A stretch of DNA of 30,271 nt from DASYQD01 sp036005845. Its GTDB lineage: Bacteria; Acidobacteriota; Thermoanaerobaculia; Multivoradales; JAIOJS01. Positions 15,615 through 27,343 of the stretch are shown piece by piece. Both the position numbers and the translations under genes were made by a program. Numbering within the stretch: position 1 is the first letter of the stretch; each line of letters starts with the position of its first letter. The stretch covers positions 1 through 30,271 of the forward strand of contig DASYQD010000113.1 in assembly GCA_036005845.1 (NCBI GenBank), read 5' to 3'. Below the pieces are notes generated by a model. It saw only the letters and a program-made list of their open reading frames with translations, did no database searches and had not been told where the DNA came from.

Positions 15615-16865
15615 ATGCAGACCAGGGTCCGCGGTCTCGTCGGAGCGGCGCTCCTGCTTTGCGCGTTCTGTACCTTCAGCGCGCTGCCGGTGAAGGCCGT
15701 GCAGTGCGCCATCGACCAGGTCCCCGCGGCGACGCTGCTGATGCCCTACTTCGAGGTCGACCTCTCGAATGGCAGCAACGTGACCTCGCTGCTGGCGATG
15801 ACCAACACCGCGGCGACGGCCACCCTGACGCACGTCACCATCTGGACCGACTGGGGCGTTCCCGCGCTCGGCTTCGACGTCTACTTCACCGGCTACGACA
15901 CGCAGACGATCAACCTCCGGGACGTGATCGGCAGCGGGCTGATACCGCGCACCGCCTCGGTCGGCCAGGACCCGTTCAACACCATCAGCCCGCGCGGGCC
16001 GCGCTCCCAGGACATCAACATCCCGAGCTGCAACGGCATCCTGCCGCCGGCGAACCTCGACGCCGCCGCCCTTGCCGACCTCAAGGCGAAGCTCAAGGGC
16101 GAGCCGATCCCGTCGAGCCCGACGCTCTGCGCCGGCTCGCCGCGCGGCAACCAGATCGCCCGCGGCTACGTCACCGTCGACGTCGTCACCGGCTGCACCG
16201 CGCTCAACCCGTCGAGCGCCGGCTACTTCAGCGGCATCGCCTCCAACAACAACGTCCTCGTCGGCGAGATGTTGATCAATGCGCTGGGAACCAACACGAT
16301 GTGGGCGTATCCGCTCATCCACCTCGAGGCCGCCACGCTGGCGCCGAGCTCGCCGTCGTTTTACGGCCGCTACGTCGGCGACAGCGGCACCGACGGCCGC
16401 GAGCCGCTGCCGGCGAGCTACGCCACGCGCTTCGTCGGCCCGTCGCCGACCAACTCGTCGCGGCTGCTGGTCTGGCGCGAGACGCCGGCGATGAGCGGGC
16501 CGGTCGCCTGCGCCGGCGGGCCGGCGTGGGTGCCGCTGCAAACCACCGCCCTGCAGCTCCTCGACGAGGCGACGCACGCGTTCCCCGCAGCCGCGAGCCT
16601 GCCCGTCGCGGCGAACGCGATCGACCTCGCCGCTGACGTCGCCAACCCGTTCACGCAGGGTCTCGCCATCCTCCAGCTCGACCATCCGGCGATGGGCAGC
16701 CGGCACGCGCAGGCCGCGGTGCTCGCCGCCCACGGCCTGGGAACGCTGGAGTCGGCCTTCCCGGCCAGCCAGCTCGACGACCTCTGCGCCAACCAGCGTT
16801 ACCTGCCGCTCCTCATCGACGGCTTCGAGAACGGCTTCGTGCCGTGGGCGGGGAAGACGCCGTGA
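15615..16865 (+). CDS. Secreted protein of unknown function, paralog 1
   Basis: This 416-aa protein starts at ATG 15615, followed by a Sec signal peptide cleaved near VKA (residue 28). The frame is open further upstream, but that part is not signal-like. The mature protein starts CAIDQVPAATLLMPYFEVDL and has no recognised family. Motifs shared with the next gene include TLL-x-P-x-FE-x-DL, HxTxWTDW, D-x-Y-x-x-G-x-D-x-QT, SPRGP, FYGRYVGDSGTDGREPLP and LLVWRET. The C-terminus ends LIDGFENGFVPW, like the DGFE-x-G-x-x-x-x-W tails of secreted proteins in some Acidobacteriota and Gammaproteobacteria. The gene is divergent from the ECF/CHAT operon and overlaps its paralog by 4 bp (GTGA). Confidence 0.8.
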   Translation: MQTRVRGLVGAALLLCAFCTFSALPVKAVQCAIDQVPAATLLMPYFEVDLSNGSNVTSLLAMTNTAATATLTHVTIWTDWGVPALGFDVYFTGYDTQTINLRDVIGSGLIPRTASVGQDPFNTISPRGPRSQDINIPSCNGILPPANLDAAALADLKAKLKGEPIPSSPTLCAGSPRGNQIARGYVTVDVVTGCTALNPSSAGYFSGIASNNNVLVGEMLINALGTNTMWAYPLIHLEAATLAPSSPSFYGRYVGDSGTDGREPLPASYATRFVGPSPTNSSRLLVWRETPAMSGPVACAGGPAWVPLQTTALQLLDEATHAFPAAASLPVAANAIDLAADVANPFTQGLAILQLDHPAMGSRHAQAAVLAAHGLGTLESAFPASQLDDLCANQRYLPLLIDGFENGFVPWAGKTP

Positions 16866-18076
16866 GCGCCGCGATCGCCATGAGACGCGCCCTGACGGCG
16901 GTCCTCGCACTCGGCCTCGTCGCCGCCTTCGCGCGCCCCGCCGCCGCCGCCTTGTGCACGATCGACCCGGTGCCGGGCGCGACCCTGCTCTACCCCATCT
17001 TCGAGCTCGACCTCGACTCGCCGGCGACCAACGACACCGTGCTGACGGTGCAGAACGTCGGCGGCTCGGCGGTGATCGCGCACCTCACTATGTGGACCGA
17101 TTGGGCGGTGCCGATCCTCGACCTCGACATCTACCTGGCGGGTTTCGACGTGCAGACGCTCGACATGAAGGAGCTCCTCCTCGACGGCATGCTGCCGGTG
17201 ACGGGCAGCGCGGTGAGCCCGCACGGGCCGCTCGCCGGGCCGCGGGTGGCGTTCCCCGGCTGCAACAACACGACGACGCCCGGCGACGGTCCGGTGTACC
17301 ACAACCCGATCAGCTCTCAGCTGCTGGGCAACCTGCAACTCGCGCTGACCGGCAACTTCTCGCCGATGCTCGGCGGCTGCGCCGGCTCCAACCGCGGCAA
17401 CCGCGTCGCGCGCGGCTACGTCACGATCGACGCCAACGGCAGGTGCAGCCTGCTCTTCCCGACGTCGGCCACCTACTTCTCGTCGGTGACGACGCGCCGC
17501 AACGTGCTCGTCGGCGACCTCACCATCCTCCGCCCTGCCGCGGCCCACGCGGTCTCCCTCCCGGCCGTCGCCCTGGAGGCGGCGCCGGAAGGGCAGTCGG
17601 TGCCGGGCAACCGCACCTTCTACGGCCGCTACCTCAACGGTGACGGCAGCGACGCCCGCGAGCCCCTGCCCACGATCTTCGAGGCGCGCTACTTCAACGG
17701 CGGCGTCTTCTTCGGCGGCGGCACCGACTTCTTTGTCTGGCGAGAGACGGCAGGCGGGTCTTACGGGTCCGTGCAGTGCGGCACCAACCCGGCGTGGTAT
17801 CCGCTCGCCACGCAGCCGGTGTCGTACTTCAACGAGCAAGAGGGCGTCAGCGATCAGAACGAGTCGTTTCCCATCGCCCTGGACGTGCAGTCGACCACGA
17901 GCCTCGGCCTGCCCGACCAGTTCGGTCACGCCGTGCTCGACCTCCAGCATCCGGGGGTGACGCCGCTCTACGGCGCGCCCAAAGCGCAGGCGTGGGTGGG
18001 ATGGCTCGCCGTGGCGCCGGCGCGCTTCGCCGGCTCGGTGCCGGCCGCCTCATTCCCGGTTTCCTGCACTCCCTGA
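16862..18076 (+). CDS. Secreted protein of unknown function, paralog 2
   Basis: This 404-aa protein starts at GTG 16862, inside the GTGA overlap with the previous gene and preceded by GGGGAAGA; ATG 16880 is an alternative. The Sec signal peptide ends near RPAAA. The mature part begins CTIDPVPGATLLYPIFELDL and follows paralog 1 throughout: HLTMWTDWAVP, YLAGFDVQTLD, SPHGP, GNRVARGYVTID, NVLVGDL, FYGRYLNGDGSDAREPLP, FVWRET. It lacks the DGFE tail and ends FPVSCTP, where paralog 1 has a late Cys (LDDLCANQRY), so a terminal disulfide is plausible. Tandem duplication and translational coupling suggest a hetero-oligomer or paired surface proteins. No enzymatic motif is seen. Confidence 0.8.
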   Translation: MSAAIAMRRALTAVLALGLVAAFARPAAAALCTIDPVPGATLLYPIFELDLDSPATNDTVLTVQNVGGSAVIAHLTMWTDWAVPILDLDIYLAGFDVQTLDMKELLLDGMLPVTGSAVSPHGPLAGPRVAFPGCNNTTTPGDGPVYHNPISSQLLGNLQLALTGNFSPMLGGCAGSNRGNRVARGYVTIDANGRCSLLFPTSATYFSSVTTRRNVLVGDLTILRPAAAHAVSLPAVALEAAPEGQSVPGNRTFYGRYLNGDGSDAREPLPTIFEARYFNGGVFFGGGTDFFVWRETAGGSYGSVQCGTNPAWYPLATQPVSYFNEQEGVSDQNESFPIALDVQSTTSLGLPDQFGHAVLDLQHPGVTPLYGAPKAQAWVGWLAVAPARFAGSVPAASFPVSCTP

Positions 18077-18112
18077 TGGTCGTGCGCGTCTCGAGCTGGT
18101 AGCCTGCCGAGC

Positions 18113-19678
18113 GTGACGCTCGCGGGCCGGGGCCGTCGTTGGCGAGTGGCTCTGCTCGGGCTCGGCGGCGTGCTCCTCGCGCTGGTCGCCGTGCTGGTGA
18201 TCAACGCGCTGCGGCTGCCGCGACCGGCGCCGCCACCGCCCACCCCGCCGCTGGCGCCGATCCCCGCCGAAGCCACGCAGCGTCTCGCGCAGGCGCTGCG
18301 CTTCCGCACCGTCTCGCACGACGACCCGCGGCTCGACGATCCGTCGCAGCTCATCGCCCTGCGCGGCTTCCTCGAGCGCTCCTTCCCGCGCGTGCACGCG
18401 CAGCTGCGCCGCGAGATCGTCGGCGGGCACAGCCTCCTCTTCACCTGGCCCGGGCGCCGCGCCGATCTGGCTCCGGTGCTGCTGATGGGCCACCAGGACG
18501 TGGTGCCGATCGAGGACGAGCGCGCCTGGAAAGAGCCGCCGTTCGGCGGCGTCGTCGCCGGCGGCTTCGTGTGGGGCCGCGGCGCCATCGACGACAAGCA
18601 GGCCGTGTTCGGCATCCTCGAGGCGTGCGAAGCGCTGCTCGGCGAAGGCTTCACTCCGGAGCGCACCGTCTACCTCGCCTTCGGTCACGACGAGGAGGCG
18701 AGCGGCCGCCGCGGCGCCCGCCGCATCGCCGAGCTCTTCGCCGCGCGCCGCGTGCGCTTCGCCTTCGTGCTCGACGAAGGCGGCTTCTACACCGAAGGCA
18801 CCTTCCCCGGCCTGCGCGTGCCGGCGGCGCTCATCGGCACCGGCGAGAAGGGCTACCTCTCGCTCGAGCTGCTGGCGCACGGCGAGCCCGGCCACTCCTC
18901 GCGGCCGCCGCGGCAGATGGCGATCGGCGTACTGGCGCGCGCGCTCGAGCGGCTGCAGGAACAGCCCTTCCCCGCCCGCGTCGACGGCGTGACGCGCGAC
19001 ATGCTCACCGCGCTGGCGCCGCGGCTGCCGTTCGGCCAACGCCTGGCGCTCGCCAACCTCTGGCTGCTGCGTCCGCTCGTCGCGCGCGGCCTGACCGGCG
19101 ACCCCAGCTCGGCGGCGCTGGTGCGCACGACGACCGCGCTCACCATCGTCGACGCCGGCCAGAAGGACAACGTGCTGCCCGGCCGCGCCCGCGCCGTCGT
19201 CAACTTCCGCCTGTTGCCGGGCGATACCGTCGCCGGCACCATCGCGCGCGTGCGCTCGATCGTCGACGATCCGCGCGTCGAGATCCGGCCGCTCACCGCG
19301 CCCGGCGTGGACGGCGAGCCGCCTCAGCCGTTCGCCATCGAGCCGCCGGCCACCTCGCGCGTGGGCTCGCCGGGTTGGAACGTCATCGCACGGGCGACGC
19401 AGGAAGCGTGGCGCGGCGACGGCGGAGAGCACCCGAACGGCGACCTCGCGGTGGCGCCCTGGCTCCTCACCGGCGCCAGCGACGCGCGCTGGTTCGTGCC
19501 CCTCGCCGACGACGTCTACCGCTTCACCGGCTTCACCATCCGGACCGAAGACGCGGCTCGTTTCCACGGCGTCGACGAGCGCATCGCCGTCGGCGACTAC
19601 CGGCGCTCGATCGAGGTCTACTACCGCGTGCTGCGCGGGCTCGACGCGATGGGCGCCGCCGCTCCCACGACTCCCTGA
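18113..19678 (+). CDS. M20-family zinc metallopeptidase, membrane-anchored (PM20D1/carboxypeptidase S-like)
   Basis: This 521-aa protein starts at GTG 18113. A single N-terminal transmembrane helix (about 12-31) is followed by a Pro-rich linker and the peptidase domain, predicted to be periplasmic. The di-zinc ligands are all present: His127 and Asp129 (MGHQDVVP), bridging Asp160 (GRGAIDDK), catalytic Glu194 with Glu195 (GHDEEASG), Asp221 (LDEGG) and His485 (RFHGVDERI). The dimerisation insert starts at GYLSLELLAHGEPGHSS. The layout fits the carboxypeptidase S/PM20D1 subgroup, which hydrolyses or forms N-acyl amino acids or short peptides. TAGCCT (18100-18105) lies 7 bp before the start, hinting at a nearly leaderless mRNA. 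The kinase gene follows after 22 bp. Confidence 0.9.
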   Translation: MTLAGRGRRWRVALLGLGGVLLALVAVLVINALRLPRPAPPPPTPPLAPIPAEATQRLAQALRFRTVSHDDPRLDDPSQLIALRGFLERSFPRVHAQLRREIVGGHSLLFTWPGRRADLAPVLLMGHQDVVPIEDERAWKEPPFGGVVAGGFVWGRGAIDDKQAVFGILEACEALLGEGFTPERTVYLAFGHDEEASGRRGARRIAELFAARRVRFAFVLDEGGFYTEGTFPGLRVPAALIGTGEKGYLSLELLAHGEPGHSSRPPRQMAIGVLARALERLQEQPFPARVDGVTRDMLTALAPRLPFGQRLALANLWLLRPLVARGLTGDPSSAALVRTTTALTIVDAGQKDNVLPGRARAVVNFRLLPGDTVAGTIARVRSIVDDPRVEIRPLTAPGVDGEPPQPFAIEPPATSRVGSPGWNVIARATQEAWRGDGGEHPNGDLAVAPWLLTGASDARWFVPLADDVYRFTGFTIRTEDAARFHGVDERIAVGDYRRSIEVYYRVLRGLDAMGAAAPTTP

Positions 19679-19700
19679 CGGCGGCGCTAGGATCGGGGCG

Positions 19701-22660
<2,960 letters not shown>

Positions 22661-22667
<7 letters not shown>

Positions 22668-22885
22668 GACATGCTGGTCGACATGTCGGTGCTGCCCATC
22701 TCGGTGGTGCCCATGTCGGTCGACATCTCGGTGGTCATCTCGGTCGCCGGCACCGCCTCTTCGGTCGTCATCTCGGTCGCCGACTCTTCCGAGTACTCCT
22801 CGTCCTCGTCCTTCTTGCACGCCAGCGCGACGCCGAGCGCGACGCACAACGAGCCGCAGAGCAGCCAGCGGTTCCACTTGCGCAT
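22661..22885 (-). CDS. Small lipoprotein with Met-Thr-Glu repeat tail
   Basis: This 74-aa protein starts at ATG 22885 behind an excellent GGAGGGG ribosome site. The signal peptide ends in GVALAC (Cys23). The mature part begins KKDEDEEYSEES and then repeats short units of Thr/Ser, Glu/Asp and Met: ATEMTTEE, ATEMTTEMSTDMG, TTEMGSTDMSTSMSQ. There are about nine methionines in the last 40 residues. The acidic, Met-rich repeats could bind metal (copper chaperone-like) or be oxidised protectively, but no family is recognised. It is convergent with the kinase gene (7-bp overlap) and divergent from the S51 peptidase gene. Confidence 0.7.
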
Positions 22886-22956
22886 GACATCCCCTCCAGG
22901 GAATTCGAATCTGGTTGCGCAGACTAACACCGGCGGGCGGGACGGGCGCAAGCGGC

Positions 22957-22987
22957 TTGACAGGCGGCGCGCTGCTGTCACCAGAAT
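22957..22987 (+). promoter_or_regulatory. Candidate promoter of the S51 peptidase gene
   Basis: A perfect TTGACA (22957-22962), a 19-bp spacer and CAGAAT (22982-22987). The spacing is 1-2 bp long. An ideal AGGAGGTGA ribosome site follows at 23001-23009. Confidence 0.4.
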
Positions 22988-23011
22988 GGCGCCAAGACCG
23001 AGGAGGTGACC

Positions 23012-24013
23012 ATGCGCTCGACCGTCCTGACCGCCGCCGCGTTGAGCCTCGTCGTGGCCTTCGCGGCGCCCGCATCCGCCAAGGTGACACGCTACCTGAC
23101 CGGCAACGCCGCCGACGTGACTCCGCGCGTCTGGGGCCCCGCGCACGACCTCGGCGGCGGCGGCACCGACGTCGACGCGGCGCTGCAGTGGATCATCGAC
23201 CAGGTGCGCGGCTGCACCAACTGCGCGACGAAAGTGGACGTCGTCATCCTGCGCTCGTCGGGCGCCGACGGCTACAACGACTACATCTACGCCATGAACG
23301 GCGTCGACTCGGTGGAGACGCTGGTGATCACCGCCGCGCGCGACTCCAACACCGCCGCGGTCGAGTCGACGGTGCTCAATGCGGAGGTGGTGTTCTTCGC
23401 CGGCGGCGACCAGTGCGATTACGTGAACTACTTCAAGGGCACCAAGGTCGAGACGGCGGTCGAGGCGGTCTACGCGCGCGGCGGCGGCGTCGGCGGCACC
23501 AGCGCCGGCCTCGCCATCCTCGGCGAGTTCGTCTACGACGGCTGTCAGGGCAGCGCCACCTCGGCCGAGGCGCTCGCCAACCCGTACCACAAGCACGTGA
23601 CGTTCACTTACGGCTTCTTCAACTTCGCCAACCTGGAAGACACCATCACCGACAGCCACTTCGTCACCCGCGACCGCATGGGCCGCACCCTCGCCTTCCT
23701 CGCCCGCCAGATCCAGGACGGCCAGGCGCAGACGGCGTGGGGACTCGCCATCAACGAGGAGACGTCCGAGGTGGTCGACAAGATGGGCAAGGCCACGGTG
23801 ATGGGCGGCGGGCCGGCCTACCTGATCTACGCCGATCACGCAGTGGGGACCAACGCGGGCGAGGTGTGCGCCGATCGGACGCCGTTGACGTATCGCGGCT
23901 ACAAGTTGTGGCGGTACCAGCCCGGCGATACCTTCGATTTGAGCCACCGGCCTTCGAACGGCTTCTACAGCGTCGACGTCGTCGACGGCGTGATCACGTC
24001 GAACCCGTACTGA
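23012..24013 (+). CDS. Secreted S51-family peptidase (cyanophycinase-like)
   Basis: This 333-aa protein starts at ATG 23012, 5 bp behind AGGAGG; a GTG at 23006 overlaps that site and is rejected. A Sec signal peptide ends in ASA (residue 23). Family motifs are intact: FFAGGDQ (about 128-134), nucleophile Ser164 in GGTSAGLAI, and DSHFVTRDRMGR with His216, as in cyanophycinase and peptidase E (S51). The length matches extracellular cyanophycinase-like proteins. Whether it degrades cyanophycin (a polymer of Asp and Arg) or other beta-Asp peptides cannot be told; no cyanophycin synthetase is in the window, so scavenging of external polymer is one option. Confidence 0.88.
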   Translation: MRSTVLTAAALSLVVAFAAPASAKVTRYLTGNAADVTPRVWGPAHDLGGGGTDVDAALQWIIDQVRGCTNCATKVDVVILRSSGADGYNDYIYAMNGVDSVETLVITAARDSNTAAVESTVLNAEVVFFAGGDQCDYVNYFKGTKVETAVEAVYARGGGVGGTSAGLAILGEFVYDGCQGSATSAEALANPYHKHVTFTYGFFNFANLEDTITDSHFVTRDRMGRTLAFLARQIQDGQAQTAWGLAINEETSEVVDKMGKATVMGGGPAYLIYADHAVGTNAGEVCADRTPLTYRGYKLWRYQPGDTFDLSHRPSNGFYSVDVVDGVITSNPY

Positions 24014-24036
24014 GAGGCGGTACGGCAATTCACTGA

Positions 24037-24064
24037 TTGCGGACGAGCGCGGGAAGCGTAGACT
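24037..24064 (+). promoter_or_regulatory. Sigma70-type promoter of the small Cys-containing lipoprotein
   Basis: TTGCGG (24037-24042), a 16-bp spacer and TAGACT (24059-24064). The leader would be about 26 nt and contains the GAGGAGGAGGGGAG ribosome site before ATG 24097. Confidence 0.5.
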
Positions 24065-24096
24065 GGCCCCTCACTCACAATCGAGGAGGAGGGGAG

Positions 24097-24597
24097 ATGC
24101 GAAACGCGTCCGCGTGGTTTGGCTGTGCGCTGGTGATCGTCCTCATGGGTTGCGCGACGAGCGCTCCGACGTCGACCTCGACGCCGGAGGCGACGGCGGC
24201 GGCGGCGTCGGGCAAGGCCGCCCTGACAGGAGGCTGTGTCGGCACCACCTGCACGGTGGTCCTCAACGAAGCCGGCGGAACGTGCAGCGTCGACCCCATG
24301 GAGCTGCCCATCAGCTCCGGCGACACGGTGACCTTCGTCACCGAGGTCTCGTCGCCTACGGCGGCGGTGGTGATCACGCCCAAGGCGGCGAGCGGCATCA
24401 ACTTCCAGAACGGCCCGCCGGGACGGATCGATCGCGGCCGACGTCACGACGCCGGAGCGGCCACCGGCAGCGCCGATGCCAAGTACACGTACGCGGCCAG
24501 GTTCGTGGCCGCCGGGAACCAGAACGTCTGCTCGCCGATCGACCCGGTGATCTGCATCAAGGGGGGCGGCACAGGGGACACCTGCGAGACGAACTAG
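24097..24597 (+). CDS. Small lipoprotein of unknown function
   Basis: This 166-aa protein starts at ATG 24097 with a very strong GGAGGAGGGGAG ribosome site. Its lipobox is VLMGC (Cys19). A Thr/Ser/Ala linker (20-45) precedes a compact beta-rich domain with GGCVGTTCTVVLNE, ISSGDTVTFVTEVSS and ATGSADAKYTYAARF, and six or more cysteines after the linker that could form disulfides. The GDTVTF stretch recalls cupredoxin or immunoglobulin-like folds, but no copper ligands can be assigned. It has its own promoter and is convergent with the kinase gene, ending 7 bp from it. Confidence 0.75.
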   Translation: MRNASAWFGCALVIVLMGCATSAPTSTSTPEATAAAASGKAALTGGCVGTTCTVVLNEAGGTCSVDPMELPISSGDTVTFVTEVSSPTAAVVITPKAASGINFQNGPPGRIDRGRRHDAGAATGSADAKYTYAARFVAAGNQNVCSPIDPVICIKGGGTGDTCETN

Positions 24598-24604
24598 CGC
24601 CCGT

Positions 24605-27265
24605 TCACGAGGGGCCGGCGGCCGCCACCAGCTTGCGGAACCGCGGGTCGGCGGCGAGCGGACGGAACTCCTCCTCGCCGCGCGCCATCTCGGGCTTGTA
24701 GCCGAGATCGAGCGCGCGCTCGAGGAGGTCGAGCGCCGCCTTGCGCGCTCCGCAGGCAGCGTAGCCCTTGGCCAGGGTCGAAGTCTGCCCTGCGCTCAGC
24801 GCGGCGACCTTGGCCAGCGATTTGGCCAGCGCGTCGGCCTCGGCGCAACGGCCGCCTTTGGCGAGGTAGAGCGAGCGCGATACATCGTCCGCGCGCGACA
24901 GCTTGTGCTCTTCGGTGCCCGCCATGATCGCGTCGGCGGCGGCGGCGTACTCGTGCCGCGCCGCGTCGGCGCGCCCCTGCCGCGAATAGACGTCACCGAG
25001 ATTGGCGTGGAAGGCGGCCGAGCTGGGGCTCAGGCGCAAGGCCAGCCGATAGTGCCGCTCGGCCTCCTCCAGGTTGCCCAAGTAGAAGTAGGTGGTGCCG
25101 ATGTTGCTGGCCACTTCCGGGTCGCTGATCGGCTGCGGCAGTCGCTGGAACGCGGCCAGGGCGGCTCTGAAGTTGCCCTGCATCAGCTCGAGGGTCGCCA
25201 GGTTGATGAACGGCTCTCCGTAATCGATGCGGGTCAGGCTGGCCGCCCGCCGGAAAGCGTCGCGGGCGCCTTCGTAGTCGCCGCCGTTGAGGAGGAGCTT
25301 GCCGAGGAAGTTCCAATTGCGCCAGTAGCCCGGCCGGGACTGCAACGCTATGCGCAACGTCGCCTCGGCGTCCGCCGATTTTCCGCTGTCGGCATAGCTG
25401 GTGGCGAGCAGGAAGGTCAACCTCTCGTCGTTCGGATATTGCGCGGCGAGCGTACGCAGCGCAGCGATCGCCTTCTCGTGCTCGTTCTGCGCCAGCAGGA
25501 TCTGGGCCGCGATCACCTTGGCGTCGAGAAGGTCGGGGGCGAGGGTGTGGGCTCGCGCCGCGTGCTGCCGCGCCTCATCGAGGAGCGCTGGGTCTTTGAC
25601 GTCGATGAATCGACCCGCCAGGACTTGCGCCAACCGCACGTGGGCGAGAGCGAAATCGGGGTCGAGACGCAGCGCCTCGCGCAGGAAGCCGTCGACGTTG
25701 GTCTCGTTCGCCGTCCTGCTGCTGACGTCGTCGAGCTCCGCTTCGGCGGCGAGGAATTGGCGGTAGGCGGCCTCGGAGCTGGTGACCCGGGCGAGACTTG
25801 CCTTCTGCTCCGCTCCCAGCGATCCCATCAGGTCGGCGGCCACTTGCTTGGCGAGCTCGCTCTGCAGGGCGAGCAGGCGGTCCTCGCTGCCCTCGACGCT
25901 GCGCGACCAGCGCACGGCGCCGCTCTTGGCGTCGAGGAGGGCGAGTTGGACGTGCAGATTGCTCGGCCGCCCGGTCAGCTGCGCCTCGATGGCGCCGTCG
26001 GCTCCCAGCTCGTTGGCGAGCTCGCGCGTCGAGGCGCCGGGCGATCGCTGCCGAGCCGACGAGATCTCGTCGCGCGCCACTACGTGCACGCCGGGCACCG
26101 TAGCGAGCTGCCCGACGAGCACCGCGCCGATGCCCTCGGCGACGCTGTCGAGCCCCGGCCGGCCCGTGAGGTTGGCGATGGGCAGCACGGCGACGTTGTG
26201 CAGCGGTGGGCCGGCCGCCATCGCGCTCGCACCCTTGGCCCGCCACGCCACCCAGGCGGCGGCCGAGGCTGCGAGCGCCACCACCACGGCCGCGGCCACG
26301 AAGCGCCGGCGGTTGGCCGGTCGGGCTGCCGGCGCCGCCGTCGGCGTCCGAGATGCCGACGTCAATCGCTCCGACATCGGCACGATCGGCGTCAAGGCCC
26401 GCGGTTCGGCGCAGGTGAGGTCGGCGGCGGCGGCGACGGCCGGGTCGCCGAGCGAGCCGGCGACGAGGTCGAGCTCGCGCAGCAGCGCCGCCGCGGTGCC
26501 GAAGCGCTTGTCGGGGTCCTTGTCGAGGCACCGCGCGACGACGGCGTAGAGCCGCTCCGGCAGCCCGGGCCTCAGCTCACGGAGGTCGAGCGGATCGCGA
26601 TGGACGATGGAGTAGGTGAGCTGCGCATCGGACTTGCCCTCGAACGGCAGCCGCCCCGCCAGCATCTCGAAGAGGACGACGCCGGCGCTCCACAGGTCGG
26701 CGCGATGGTCGGTCTCGCCGGTGACGATCTGTTCGGGAGCCATGTACCTCGCGGTGCCGACGACCGAGCCGCTGCGGGTGAGGCTGGCGTCTCCCACCGT
26801 GCGCGCGAGGCCGAAATCGAGCAGCTTGACGACACCCTCCTGGGTGATGAAGACGTTGGCCGGCTTGAGATCGCGGTGGACGACGCCGTGCGAGTGCGCC
26901 TTCTGCAAGCCGGAGATCAGCTGGCGGGCGATGTCGAGCGTGTCCCGAACCGGCAAGCATCCGAGGCCGAGCTTGCGCGCCAGGGTCGCGCCCTGGTAGT
27001 AGGCCATGGCCATGAAAACGCGGCCGTCTTCCGCCTCGCCGACCTCATAGATGGTGCAAACGTGCGGGTGGTCGAGCGCCGCCGCGGCGTGCGCCTCGCG
27101 CAAGAAGCGCTCGCGGGCGTTGGGCTCGTCACTCATGCTCTCGGCGAGGAACTTGAGCGCCACCTCGCGTCCGAGCCGAGTGTCGACGGCGCGGTAGACG
27201 GTCCCCATGCCGCCACTGCCGATCTTCTCGTGGAGGCGGAAGTGCGAGACGAGCTCGTGGTCCAT
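24605..27265 (-). CDS. Ser/Thr protein kinase with FlgO/TolB-N-like domain and TPR array
   Basis: This 886-aa membrane kinase is given ATG 27265 as start because it sits 10 residues before the kinase domain; ATG 27328 (plus 21 residues) is possible, and neither has a good ribosome site. The kinase domain (about 10-275) shows GSGGMG, Lys38 (VALKFL), HRDLKPAN (Asp132), DFG 150-152 and APEQ. A transmembrane helix follows (about 321-341). Next comes a domain starting VAVLPIANLTGRPGLDSVAEG (about 357-490), of the kind found in CadC/adenylate-cyclase-type TPR sensors, then about ten TPR-like repeats (for example IGTTYFYLGNLEEAERHYRLAL). It is a second, differently built kinase in the same window. 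Target unknown. Confidence 0.9.
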   Translation of the reverse strand: MDHELVSHFRLHEKIGSGGMGTVYRAVDTRLGREVALKFLAESMSDEPNARERFLREAHAAAALDHPHVCTIYEVGEAEDGRVFMAMAYYQGATLARKLGLGCLPVRDTLDIARQLISGLQKAHSHGVVHRDLKPANVFITQEGVVKLLDFGLARTVGDASLTRSGSVVGTARYMAPEQIVTGETDHRADLWSAGVVLFEMLAGRLPFEGKSDAQLTYSIVHRDPLDLRELRPGLPERLYAVVARCLDKDPDKRFGTAAALLRELDLVAGSLGDPAVAAAADLTCAEPRALTPIVPMSERLTSASRTPTAAPAARPANRRRFVAAAVVVALAASAAAWVAWRAKGASAMAAGPPLHNVAVLPIANLTGRPGLDSVAEGIGAVLVGQLATVPGVHVVARDEISSARQRSPGASTRELANELGADGAIEAQLTGRPSNLHVQLALLDAKSGAVRWSRSVEGSEDRLLALQSELAKQVAADLMGSLGAEQKASLARVTSSEAAYRQFLAAEAELDDVSSRTANETNVDGFLREALRLDPDFALAHVRLAQVLAGRFIDVKDPALLDEARQHAARAHTLAPDLLDAKVIAAQILLAQNEHEKAIAALRTLAAQYPNDERLTFLLATSYADSGKSADAEATLRIALQSRPGYWRNWNFLGKLLLNGGDYEGARDAFRRAASLTRIDYGEPFINLATLELMQGNFRAALAAFQRLPQPISDPEVASNIGTTYFYLGNLEEAERHYRLALRLSPSSAAFHANLGDVYSRQGRADAARHEYAAAADAIMAGTEEHKLSRADDVSRSLYLAKGGRCAEADALAKSLAKVAALSAGQTSTLAKGYAACGARKAALDLLERALDLGYKPEMARGEEEFRPLAADPRFRKLVAAAGPS

Positions 27266-27343
27266 CACGCCGTGCCCTGTGCCGCGGGAGCTGCGCCAAT
27301 TGTAACGGCGCCGCTCTCTGCGAGACATGAGACAATCCGCAGT

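Noticed and set aside
23006..23011. GTG start for the S51 peptidase
   Set aside because: This GTG lies within the AGGAGGTGA ribosome site that serves the ATG at 23012.
24905..27343. Long open frame antisense to the second kinase gene
   Set aside because: Shadow of the kinase; only its last part (27344-27535) lies outside the kinase gene and is listed separately as a possible small gene.
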